Position numbers and translations under genes: made by a program. Shown here piece by piece: positions 1 to 6,120 of a stretch of DNA of 8,290 bases. The stretch comes from an uncultured euryarchaeote. GTDB lineage: Archaea; Nanohalarchaeota; Nanosalinia; Nanosalinales; Nanosalinaceae. The stretch lies in the NCBI GenBank assembly GCA_937132175.1, contig CAKZNU010000145.1, positions 1 to 8,290 on the forward strand, in the 5' to 3' direction. A model generated the notes under the pieces. That model saw only the letters and a list, made by a program, of their open reading frames with translations, did not search any database and had not been told where the DNA came from. Position 1 is the stretch's first letter; each line of letters begins with the position of its first letter.

Positions 1-59
1 AAATAGGAGCCGGCGCCGAACTCAAACCCGGAAACGGAAAAATAACGATCGGAAAGTAG
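1..59 (+). CDS. 3' end of an unidentified gene (partial)
   Basis: An open frame enters from the left edge (first full codon at 3) and ends at a TAG at 57-59. The visible tail is IGAGAELKPGNGKITIGK, whose alternating small and beta-branched residues and Gly/Pro turns read like the end of a beta-rich domain. A second frame is also open to 67 but gives an improbable string of Arg, Asn and Lys. Eighteen residues are too few to name a family. The gene would lie upstream of and co-oriented with prf1, which appears to have its own promoter at 94-99. Confidence 0.5.
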   Translation, partial: IGAGAELKPGNGKITIGK

Positions 60-93
60 TTTTGTAGCTTGTCTGGACGTCTAGATATACGAG

Positions 94-99
94 TTAAAA
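94..99 (+). promoter_or_regulatory. TATA-like box for prf1
   Basis: TTAAAA is centred 26.5 bases upstream of the ATG at 123. That is the usual archaeal distance from TATA box to transcription start, so the prf1 message would begin at or next to its start codon. No GGAG/GAGG sits just before the ATG, which agrees with leaderless initiation. The same box-to-start distance recurs at other genes in this window. Confidence 0.6.
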
Positions 100-122
100 G
101 AATTTTTCGGGAAACCGGATGC

Positions 123-1364
123 ATGAGTGATTCTGAAAACCAGAAGGGTATGTCGAAGTACGAGTTGAAGCGTCTGTTGAATGAGCTGGAGGATATTCGT
201 GGGAGGAATACGGAGCTTGTTTCTCTTTATATTCCGTCGGGATACGACATGTCGAAGATCTCGGATTTTGTGACTTCTGAGCAGTCTGAGGCGGAAAACA
301 TCAAGTCCAAACACACCCGTACGAACGTTCAGGATGCTCTGGGAAAGATTGGTAGGAAGGTGAAGGAGGAACAGGTTACGCCTGAAAACGGTGTTGCTTT
401 TTTTGCAGGAAATGTTTCGGATACGGAGGGTCGTCCGGAGATCAAGATCTGGGAGGTTCATCCGCCTCGGCCGATAGAGTCCCGACATTACAGATGTGAC
501 AAGGAGTTTGTACTCCAGCCCCTGAAGGATATGATCGTGGATGATAGGGTTTACGGCCTGATTGTCTGTGATAAAAACGAGGCTGCGATCGGTTACCTTC
601 AGGGAAACTCCGTGAAGACGGCTTATACCCTGGATTCGAACGTACCTGGGAAGACACGTGCAGGTGGACAGTCAGCTCAGCGTTTCGCACGGCTCAGAAA
701 GCAGATGCTGAAGAGTTTTCTACAGGAGATAGCTGGGAAGGCGAAAAACGCGTTTCTGGATAAGGCACGTGAGGACAAGCTTCTTGGGATAGTTGTCGGC
801 GGTCCCGGCTTTGTGAAAGATAAGCTTCTGGACGATGATTATCTTAGCAGCGAGCTTGAGGAAAAAGTCGTTACAAGGGAGTCCCTTGGACACTCCGGAG
901 AAGGCGCGTTGAAGGAGCTTGTACAGAAGGCGGAGGAAAGTCTTCAGGACTCGGAGGCGGTAAGAGAGAAACAGGAGGTAAACCGTTTCCTGGAGAATCT
1001 GAAGGAGGAAAACGGAAAGTCAGAGTACGGCGTACAGCAGGTACAGAAGGCTATGGACATGGGCGCCGTCGATACGGTTCTCATCTCGGAGGATACAGAG
1101 CTGTATCAGGCAGAGTATATCTGTCCGAACGGCCACGAAGCCTCTGTCTGGGAGGACGAACCCGATATCGAGGATGAGATAGAATGTGGAGAATGTGGAG
1201 AGTCCATGGAACTGGAGGATATCTCACACGTGGTAGATGCACTGGGTGAGACTGCGGAGGATATGGGCTCCGAGCTGGAGATAATCTCTACGAACCACGA
1301 GGAAGGACAGCGTCTGGAGAATATGGGTGGGGTCGCAGCAGTACTCAGGTACAGGATAAGATAG
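123..1364 (+). CDS. prf1: Peptide chain release factor aRF1
   Basis: The product is the archaeal class-1 release factor, which reads all three stop codons in the ribosomal A site and triggers peptide release. With the ATG at 123 it has 413 residues, the usual family length. The N domain carries NIKS at residues 59-62 and YRCDKEF (YxCxxxF) at 123-129, both stop-codon reading elements. The M domain carries GGQ at 181-183 in the context TRAGGQSAQRFARLR. The C domain holds a zinc-ribbon-like segment (C334, H338, C355, C358) in an acidic stretch. The GTS-type loop reads NTE. An in-frame TTG at 69 would add 18 residues, but the TATA-like box at 94-99 lies inside that extension, and aRF1 proteins normally start just before the KYELKRLL helix. 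The gene converges with the DUF368 gene, 14 bases away. Confidence 0.96.
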   Translation: MSDSENQKGMSKYELKRLLNELEDIRGRNTELVSLYIPSGYDMSKISDFVTSEQSEAENIKSKHTRTNVQDALGKIGRKVKEEQVTPENGVAFFAGNVSDTEGRPEIKIWEVHPPRPIESRHYRCDKEFVLQPLKDMIVDDRVYGLIVCDKNEAAIGYLQGNSVKTAYTLDSNVPGKTRAGGQSAQRFARLRKQMLKSFLQEIAGKAKNAFLDKAREDKLLGIVVGGPGFVKDKLLDDDYLSSELEEKVVTRESLGHSGEGALKELVQKAEESLQDSEAVREKQEVNRFLENLKEENGKSEYGVQQVQKAMDMGAVDTVLISEDTELYQAEYICPNGHEASVWEDEPDIEDEIECGECGESMELEDISHVVDALGETAEDMGSELEIISTNHEEGQRLENMGGVAAVLRYRIR

Positions 1365-1378
1365 AGATAAATAGGTAT

Positions 1379-2302
1379 CTATCCCACGCTTCTGTTGCTT
1401 TTTTTATCCAGAGCAAGTACAGCTCCGGAACCTGCCAGAAATGCGGCAAGCGGAGTTATCAGGGACGTTGGCCCTGTATACTCCAGGTTCTCCATAACCT
1501 GAATAAGTGGTGCTCTTGTAGCCCCTGCAACCATGGACACAAGCAGGATCATGGTGAGGTTCCGAGATCTCTCCAGAGCCTTCTCGACGATTCTGGCCAC
1601 CGTAAAGACACCTACCAGCCCTCCCGTTCCGAAGGCTGAAAGGTTTAGGAGGCTTGAGACCGTACCGGCGTCAAGAGAAACTGAAAGAGCTGACTCCGTA
1701 AGCGATGAGACTGAGGACGAGATAAACGCGTACTGGCCAAGGACCACTAGGAGCAAGGACCCTGACATTCCAGGTAGGACCATCGCCGAGACCGCAAACA
1801 TACCTGATAAGAAAAGAACCGGCAGGCTGTGTCCAAGGGAGGAAGACCCCAGACCCGCCAGGAAAAGTACGGATAGGAAGCCTGTTACTGAGACCGGATA
1901 AGCTTTCCATGAATCAAACTCTATGTCCCGTGAAAGCACAGGTACGGATGCAAGTATAAGTCCTGTAAAGAAGCCGAAAACCGGTACAGGCGCCGCCGAG
2001 ACCAGATATCCCATGACTGAGAAAAGTCCTGCAAGAGAGGTCATTATGCCGGCCCCGATAGTAGCTACAAAGTATCCGTCTGCCTCCTGAAACCGCCTCT
2101 GAAACTCCTCTCTGTCAAGATACAGCAGGGATTTAACGACTGAAATAACCCAGTCCATAGAGATTCTGGAGACGGACGAGATCAGGCGATCATATATACC
2201 AAGTAAAAGGGCTACGGTGCCTCCCGAGATACCGGGAACCGCGCCTGCGGAACCCATCGCAACACCTTTCAGAAATACACGGGCCCTATCCCTAACTGGC
2301 AT
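1379..2302 (-). CDS. DUF368 membrane protein, PopT-type polyprenyl-phosphate translocase
   Basis: This is an integral membrane protein of 307 residues with the two hallmark half-repeats of DUF368: PGISGGT at about residue 23 followed by LLLGIYDRL, and LPGMSGS at about 176 followed by LLVVLGQY. Many hydrophobic segments follow one another to the C-terminus. Bacterial DUF368 proteins (PopT) have been shown to return undecaprenyl phosphate across the membrane for reuse. By inference this one recycles the dolichyl or polyprenyl phosphate carrier used for surface glycosylation. I chose the ATG at 2302 because MPVRDRARVFLKG leads straight into the family core; the frame is open to 2488, but that extension overlaps the protease gene and looks non-coding. 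The start lies 22 bases after the protease stop, which suggests cotranscription. A degenerate TATA-like TTTCTTAA is centred 26.5 bases upstream (2332-2325), so an additional promoter is possible. Confidence 0.9.
   Translation of the reverse strand: MPVRDRARVFLKGVAMGSAGAVPGISGGTVALLLGIYDRLISSVSRISMDWVISVVKSLLYLDREEFQRRFQEADGYFVATIGAGIMTSLAGLFSVMGYLVSAAPVPVFGFFTGLILASVPVLSRDIEFDSWKAYPVSVTGFLSVLFLAGLGSSSLGHSLPVLFLSGMFAVSAMVLPGMSGSLLLVVLGQYAFISSSVSSLTESALSVSLDAGTVSSLLNLSAFGTGGLVGVFTVARIVEKALERSRNLTMILLVSMVAGATRAPLIQVMENLEYTGPTSLITPLAAFLAGSGAVLALDKKSNRSVG
1399..1405 (+). terminator. Poly-T terminator after prf1 (inside the DUF368 gene)
   Basis: A run of seven T on the plus strand lies 35 bases past the prf1 stop. 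Archaeal RNA polymerase terminates at such runs without needing a hairpin. The run is within the last codons of the convergent DUF368 gene, where it encodes part of DKKSNR on the opposite strand. Assignment rests on position and sequence only. Confidence 0.4.
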
Positions 2303-2324
2303 AACATCTCTTGATCGGGCAGAG

Positions 2325-3980
2325 TTAAGAAAGGAGTCCCGAGAGAAACCGGGAGAATACATCAATAAAACCTGATAAGTGGTCCGAAGACCTGTGTGTG
2401 TTTTCTGGACCCTCCTCGTCTCCGGAAAGACGCAGAGACTCCTGTACAGATACCTCGACCTTTTTCCCGGTTCCAGAATCTTTCTCACCTGATGAAAGGT
2501 TTTCTTTACTCTGGTTGAGATGATCTATTTCTCTCTCTGATGAGTTACGAGCTTCTGAACCTTTACTGAGTTCTTCGCTGGCACTGTCTTTACCAGCTGA
2601 GAGGTTTTGGGAGTTTCTCTCAGTATCTACTTCTCGTTGGTCAAGCTCAACTTCATCCGTCTCGGAGACTACAGAGTAATCGTCTCTTATCTCCTCTTTA
2701 TCCGGAAGTTCGAAGGCTCTGACATCCTCCAGGCATCTCTCCAGGCTCTCGGCATCGGAACAGGGCGAGGTATCAAGGACGGAGGAGTAAAAACGCCATT
2801 TCTCCTGTGGATCCGATATAGGGTGGCCTGGATCAAGCCTGTCTATAAGGCTTCTAAGCGATGTATTTTCCTCCATCAGATGGTTTCTGACTATAAGTTC
2901 GGAGTAAGCGTATCCAAATCTTCTGGTGTCCGGAGAGTTCATTGGATTCCAGTTTTCCATGAAGTCGAGATCCGCCTCGTAGTATGTCTCCAGAGTGTCA
3001 CGATCTCCATTTGGAGGTACTGTAACCCTGTATCTTCTGCCGTTTCTCTCCGTCGTGAAGCTCTTTTCCTCTCCGAAGAGCTCTGGCACTCTTTCGCTAT
3101 CTCGTCTGCGTTTGAATGCGGTCTCTACGGACTCTGCTACTCCCTCCTGTATATAGCTACTTGATGTTCTATCCCAGTCCAGTTTTCTGTCCAGGAGTCC
3201 ATGAACAGTCTCGTGTGCAAGCACCGAAGCCTTTCTCTCAGAATCCATATCTCTTCGGAGCTTGATGCTTCCGGATACATACTCTCCGGCACTCCATTCT
3301 CCTACCGTTGCGTTGAAGACTCCGGAAGACATGGATGATACCGGAAACCTATCGAAGCTTTGTTCTAGGCCTGTAAGGGATACCGCAGTTGAGTAAGCCT
3401 CCTTGGATCCCTCAAATCCTTTGCTTCCGAAGAAAACGTAGTTTTCGGTGCGGTATCCCCTTCCGGACTTGAACCTGATGTTAACCGGTCCTTTCCCACG
3501 GAAGATCGGTGAATCGGAGCTTCCGACCTGGCTGAAGCCGTATCCGGATCTCCAGGACAGGATATCCTCTCCCTGTAAAACTACCGTCGTCTCTTCCCCG
3601 GGAACGCCCGGGAGGGAAATACTTCTCTTCCTCAGTCCCTCGTATACAGGCTGTCCATCAGAGTTCAGCACCGCTTTAATCCTTACTTTGTCTTCTCTGC
3701 GTGGCTCACCGGTGTTCGTCTCTATGGAGAGGGATCCGTTCGTCACCTCATAGGATTTTACAGGCCCCATCGAGTCCTTCACGGAGATCACCTCTGTGTC
3801 CTCAGGGAGCGGCCAGGAGGGGAGGTTCCAGCCGGATACAGGACATTCATCACCACAGTCAAGCTCTATGCTCACGGTCACATCGACTTCTTCAGGTCTC
3901 GAGTCCAGGGTATAGCTGACCTGGGCCAGTACTCCAGCCGGAATAAGAAGCATTAAGCCCAGTAAAACCGCTCTTTTCAC
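2325..3980 (-). CDS. Secreted gluzincin-type metalloprotease with Ser/Glu-rich stalk
   Basis: The 551-residue product starts with a signal peptide (MKR, a hydrophobic stretch, then a likely cut after VLA at about 19). A beta-rich region follows, with a close Cys pair (C42, C46). The catalytic motif is HETVH at 256-260 followed by E279, exactly HExxH-x18-E, with QEGVAE around the third ligand. This is the spacing of M1-like and peptidase MA-type gluzincins, so zinc-dependent proteolysis outside the cell is expected; the substrate is unknown. C407 and C416 may form a second disulfide. Residues from about 430 to 535 are a charged, Ser/Glu-rich low-complexity stalk with N-glycosylation sequons at N459, N479, N489 and N494. 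The last 17 residues (LSGFIDVFSRFLSGLLS) form a hydrophobic or amphipathic helix that could rest on the membrane. The start is GTG at 3980, with a TATA-like box 26.5 bases upstream. The DUF368 gene follows. Confidence 0.85.
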   Translation of the reverse strand: MKRAVLLGLMLLIPAGVLAQVSYTLDSRPEEVDVTVSIELDCGDECPVSGWNLPSWPLPEDTEVISVKDSMGPVKSYEVTNGSLSIETNTGEPRREDKVRIKAVLNSDGQPVYEGLRKRSISLPGVPGEETTVVLQGEDILSWRSGYGFSQVGSSDSPIFRGKGPVNIRFKSGRGYRTENYVFFGSKGFEGSKEAYSTAVSLTGLEQSFDRFPVSSMSSGVFNATVGEWSAGEYVSGSIKLRRDMDSERKASVLAHETVHGLLDRKLDWDRTSSSYIQEGVAESVETAFKRRRDSERVPELFGEEKSFTTERNGRRYRVTVPPNGDRDTLETYYEADLDFMENWNPMNSPDTRRFGYAYSELIVRNHLMEENTSLRSLIDRLDPGHPISDPQEKWRFYSSVLDTSPCSDAESLERCLEDVRAFELPDKEEIRDDYSVVSETDEVELDQREVDTERNSQNLSAGKDSASEELSKGSEARNSSEREIDHLNQSKENLSSGEKDSGTGKKVEVSVQESLRLSGDEEGPENTHRSSDHLSGFIDVFSRFLSGLLS

Positions 3981-4003
3981 GTCCTCAATCTATGTTCAAA
4001 TGA

Positions 4004-4009
4004 TTAAAA
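4004..4009. promoter_or_regulatory. Shared divergent TATA-like box (protease gene / dcd)
   Basis: The 51-base gap between the two divergent genes holds one AT-rich core, TTAAAA on the plus strand and TTTTAA on the minus strand. Its centre (4006.5) is 25.5 bases from the dcd ATG at 4032 and 26.5 bases from the protease GTG at 3980. Both transcripts could therefore start at their first codon, driven by a single near-symmetric box. GAGG at 3986-3983 is only two bases from the GTG, too close for a normal Shine-Dalgarno. No other TATA-like core is visible in the gap. Confidence 0.6.
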
Positions 4010-4031
4010 GCTTCACCAGAATCAATGATTC

Positions 4032-4616
4032 ATGACTGTACTCTCGGATAGGGACCTCGGAGAGCTTATAGAGGATGAAGGCGCTGTGGTTACTGAGGAC
4101 GGTCCTGATATGGATCTTGATCTGCAGCTGGGTCCTTCCTCTCTGGATCTCAGGCTGGGATACGAGTTTGGTGTGCTTGAGACCCGGAAGGTGAAGGCTA
4201 TAGATACCCAGAGGATGGATACATACTCTGATATCAAGGAGAGAAAGACTGCTGACACGGATACAGGAATGGTTGTGCATCCGGGAGAGTTTGTACTTGG
4301 TACCACGCTCGAGACCCTTGATGTGCCTTCGGATCTTGTGGCAAGGATTGAGGGAAGATCCAGCTATGCGAGGCTTGGCCTGATACCTCATGCAGCCGCT
4401 GGCTTCGTCGACCCAGGCTTCAGAGGCCAGATAACTCTGGAGATACAGAACCTGGGGAACGTACCGATAACGATATATCCTGAGGACAGGATCTGTCAGG
4501 TGGTCTTCGAGACAATGACCTCGGAGGCAGAAAATCCGTACGGAGAGAAAAAGGACTCGAAGTACATGCAACAGAGCGGTGCTACGGCTTCCAGGCTCGA
4601 CAGGGAAAAAAGATAG
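4032..4616 (+). CDS. dcd: dCTP deaminase
   Basis: The 194-residue product deaminates dCTP to dUTP, feeding thymidylate synthesis; some archaeal members go on to dUMP. Family motifs appear in order: LSDRDL at the N-terminus, GPSSLDLRLG at 34-43, HPGEFVLGTT at 83-92, EGRSSYARLGL at 107-117, AGFVDPGFRGQITLE at 123-137, and YMQQSGAT near the C-terminus. S110, R114 and E137 align one position short of the E. coli active-site S111, R115 and E138. Length is normal for the family, whose active form is a trimer. The sequence alone does not separate the mono- from the bifunctional (dUMP-forming) type. The ATG at 4032 is supported by the family N-terminus and by the shared TATA-like box 25.5 bases upstream. 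The stop is one base from that of the convergent zinc-finger gene. Confidence 0.95.
   Translation: MTVLSDRDLGELIEDEGAVVTEDGPDMDLDLQLGPSSLDLRLGYEFGVLETRKVKAIDTQRMDTYSDIKERKTADTDTGMVVHPGEFVLGTTLETLDVPSDLVARIEGRSSYARLGLIPHAAAGFVDPGFRGQITLEIQNLGNVPITIYPEDRICQVVFETMTSEAENPYGEKKDSKYMQQSGATASRLDREKR
4606..4611 (-). terminator. Poly-T terminator after the small zinc-finger gene (inside dcd)
   Basis: Six consecutive T on the minus strand begin seven bases past the stop of the 4770-4618 gene. The run lies in the last codons of the convergent dcd gene, where it encodes Glu-Lys. It is a plausible hairpin-free archaeal terminator, judged from sequence and position only. Confidence 0.4.
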
Positions 4617-4617
4617 T

Positions 4618-4770
4618 CTAGCCTATCCTTTCCTCCTCAATCTTTTTCTGCAGACAGCTTTCATGGATCTTGCCTCTTCCGGTCTTAACGAACCTCTGGT
4701 TGAGATAGACGCTGTTTCCGCATATAAGACAGAATCCCTCATGTCTGATCAGACCGGACACATTAACCAC
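4618..4770 (-). CDS. Small CxxC/HxxC zinc-finger protein, DUF2175-like
   Basis: The proposed product has 50 residues. C14-L-I-C17 and H36-E-S-C39 form a CxxC-x18-HxxC metal site with a conserved-looking centre (FCLICG, then KIHESCL), and a charged helix ends the protein. This resembles the archaeal DUF2175 family of single zinc fingers, whose function is unknown; I recognise the pattern but cannot confirm it by search. The frame is open back to a TTG at 4824. I prefer the GTG at 4770 because an AT-rich TATA-like stretch (4801-4791) is centred about 26 bases upstream and would otherwise lie inside the gene. A second GTG at 4761 would also keep the whole finger. It is too short to carry other domains and could bind nucleic acid or a partner protein. 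The gene converges with dcd and diverges from tatD. Confidence 0.72.
   Translation of the reverse strand: MVNVSGLIRHEGFCLICGNSVYLNQRFVKTGRGKIHESCLQKKIEEERIG
4643..4647 (+). terminator. Short T run after dcd, possible terminator
   Basis: TCTTTTTCT lies 27 bases past the dcd stop in a pyrimidine-rich stretch. It sits within the 3' end of the opposing zinc-finger gene. Five T are at the lower limit for archaeal termination, so this is weak. Confidence 0.3.
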
Positions 4771-4790
4771 CGAACCCTTGTACGAAAGCG

Positions 4791-4801
4791 ATAAATAAAA
4801 A
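4791..4801 (-). promoter_or_regulatory. TATA-like box for the small zinc-finger gene
   Basis: On the minus strand this reads TTTTTATTTAT, the most AT-rich short stretch in this part of the window. Its centre is about 26 bases from the GTG at 4770, which fits a leaderless transcript. In the plus direction it would place a start near 4822, giving tatD a leader of about 37 bases with GGAG at 4846-4849 as ribosome binding site. It may therefore work both ways. Confidence 0.55.
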
Positions 4802-4845
4802 TCCTGCGGTGATAGAGAGTGCAAGAGGTTTTCAAGCTTTACTGC

Positions 4846-4849
4846 GGAG
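4846..4849 (+). promoter_or_regulatory. Possible ribosome binding site of tatD
   Basis: GGAG lies nine bases before the tatD ATG, an acceptable Shine-Dalgarno distance. A competing reading is leaderless initiation from the TATA-like TTTTCAA at 4829-4835, which is centred 27 bases upstream but departs from the AT-only cores seen at other genes. Confidence 0.35.
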
Positions 4850-4858
4850 TTTTAGGCT

Positions 4859-5677
4859 ATGAAACCGCTTGATGCCCACGCACACCTAGACATGGATAGA
4901 TACAGCTCCGATAGATCAGAGGTTCTGGATGAATGCCGCAGCCTCCTCTCCGGAGTCATTAATCCCGGTAGAGATCCTGAATCAAACAGGGAGTCTATGA
5001 GGCTGCAGGAAGAGACAGATGGATTCGTGAAGGCAAACCTCGGCCTGCATCCGACCGCCACACAGGACTTTGACAGGGTAGAGGAGGTAAAAAGACAGAT
5101 AGAGAAAAACTCGACCTTTGCAGTGGGTGAGATAGGCCTTGATCACCACCATGTCACCGAAAAAGATCTGAGGAAGAGACAGGAATCAGTTTTCCGCGAA
5201 ATGGTTGAGACCGCAGAGAAAAAAGGTCTGCCGGTGGTGGTACATACCCGGAGTGCGGAGGAAAGATCTATAGAGATTCTTGAAGCCTATGACCTGACCG
5301 GGGTGTATCTTCACTGTTTCAACGGGAGGCCGGGGCTCGCACAGAGGGCAACGGAAAACGGCTGGAAGATAGGTGTCTCCACACAGGTACTTTACTCGGA
5401 CAGAGTGGGAAACATCGTAGAAGAGATAGGTCTTGAGAACTTGGTGCTGGAGACGGATTCACCTTTCCTGTACAGAGGTGAACGAAACTCTCCCGTAAAC
5501 GTCTTGGAGTCTGCAGAGGCGGTATCGGAGATACTTGACGTCCCTGAGACAGATGTGGTGGAGGAAACAGCTGGGAACACCCGAGAGCTCTTTGACCTTG
5601 AGTGGTTCCGCCCCACCATAAAAAGTGTTCAGACGAAACACCAGATATGGTTTTCGAAAAGATCAAGGACTCGGTGA
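4859..5677 (+). CDS. tatD: TatD-family metal-dependent DNase
   Basis: The product is an amidohydrolase-fold, two-metal nuclease; TatD enzymes are 3'-5' exonucleases and AP/DNA repair or turnover enzymes in the cytoplasm. All metal-ligand motifs are present: DAHAHLD with H7 and H9, GEIGLD with E91, VVHTRSAE with H129, HCFNG with H152, and LETDSPFL with D200. The family core normally ends near the NTRELF helix (240-245). The present frame runs on for another 27 residues, ending at 272, with a basic, unconserved-looking tail. Those extra codons contain the TATA-like box and start of the downstream NYN gene, and the two genes overlap by 31 bases. The start at 4859 matches the family N-terminus exactly. 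No signal peptide is seen. Confidence 0.94.
   Translation: MKPLDAHAHLDMDRYSSDRSEVLDECRSLLSGVINPGRDPESNRESMRLQEETDGFVKANLGLHPTATQDFDRVEEVKRQIEKNSTFAVGEIGLDHHHVTEKDLRKRQESVFREMVETAEKKGLPVVVHTRSAEERSIEILEAYDLTGVYLHCFNGRPGLAQRATENGWKIGVSTQVLYSDRVGNIVEEIGLENLVLETDSPFLYRGERNSPVNVLESAEAVSEILDVPETDVVEETAGNTRELFDLEWFRPTIKSVQTKHQIWFSKRSRTR
5618..5624 (+). promoter_or_regulatory. TATA-like box for the NYN gene, inside tatD
   Basis: ATAAAAA lies within the unconserved 3' tail of tatD. Its first six bases are centred 26.5 bases from the ATG at 5647, the same distance as at prf1 and dcd. No Shine-Dalgarno precedes that ATG, so a leaderless message from here is likely, in addition to any readthrough from tatD. 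Confidence 0.5.
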
Positions 5678-6111
5678 ACTCTGATCCCAACGTAGGAATC
5701 TTCGTGGACGGACCTAACGTTGTACGCAAAGAGTTCGATCTTGACTTCGACGAGCTCAGGGAAAAAACCGAGGAGTTCGGAAACATAAAGATCGGAAAGG
5801 TGTTTCTCAACCAGTATGCCTCAGACAAGCTTATAGAGGCGATTATCTCACAGGGGTTCGAGGCAGAGCTCGGACTGGGCGGGGAAAAAGCCAAGGAAAG
5901 CGACGTCGACGTCTACATGTCGACAGAGGCATCGGAAGCAGTATTCAACGATGAAATAGATAAGATCGTTCTTGTTACACGTGATGCAGACTTTCTACCT
6001 GTGATACAGAAAGCAAAGGAACTCGGAAAGGAGACAGTAGTGATAGGTATGGAGCCAGGATTCTCCACAGCCCTGAAAAACGCTGCGGACAAGGTAGTTA
6101 CGCTGGAATAG
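5647..6111 (+). CDS. NYN-domain (PIN-like) ribonuclease, TIGR00288 type
   Basis: The 154-residue product is a single NYN domain, the LabA/DUF88-like branch of the PIN nuclease fold, and closely follows the archaeal TIGR00288 type. The acidic metal-binding positions are visible: D21 and N24 in FVDGPNVVRK, D86 and D88 in SDVDVYM, and D113 and D115 in TRDADFLPVI. GMEPGFSTALKNAAD near the end is also typical. Metal-dependent RNA cleavage is known for the superfamily; the substrate in archaea is not established. The frame is open to a GTG at 5602, but the ATG at 5647 gives the normal N-terminus and has a TATA-like box 26.5 bases upstream. It overlaps tatD by 31 bases, and the membrane-protein gene follows after nine bases. 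Confidence 0.9.
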   Translation: MVFEKIKDSVNSDPNVGIFVDGPNVVRKEFDLDFDELREKTEEFGNIKIGKVFLNQYASDKLIEAIISQGFEAELGLGGEKAKESDVDVYMSTEASEAVFNDEIDKIVLVTRDADFLPVIQKAKELGKETVVIGMEPGFSTALKNAADKVVTLE

Positions 6112-6120
6112 TGTCGAGAC

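Noticed and set aside
69..122. TTG-initiated 18-codon N-terminal extension of aRF1
   Set aside because: The family starts just before the KYELKRLL helix, and the TATA-like box at 94-99 lies inside the extension. The ATG at 123 gives the normal length.
2303..2488. 62-codon N-terminal extension of the DUF368 protein
   Set aside because: It overlaps the 3' end of the protease gene on the same strand in another frame, is basic and non-hydrophobic, and DUF368 proteins start just before the LKG...PGISGG segment.
2607..3164. Plus-strand frame of 185 codons opposite the protease
   Set aside because: It lies across the HExxH domain coding sequence of the protease and shows no domain or start signal.
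3996..4571. Long minus-strand frame of 191 codons opposite dcd
   Set aside because: It covers a certain dCTP deaminase gene, begins at no supported promoter and gives a protein without recognisable order. It is a shadow of dcd codon use.
4579..4794. Plus-strand 71-codon frame opposite the zinc-finger gene
   Set aside because: No motif and no promoter at the right distance; the opposite strand encodes a complete CxxC/HxxC finger.
5602..5646. GTG start for the NYN gene (extra 15 residues)
   Set aside because: The extension (VPPHHKKC...) has no family match, lies in the tatD frame region and contains the TATA-like box; the ATG at 5647 fits both family and promoter spacing.
5903..5914. Palindrome GACGTCGACGTC as an operator
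   Set aside because: It lies inside the NYN gene encoding the conserved DVDV metal site, so the codons explain it.
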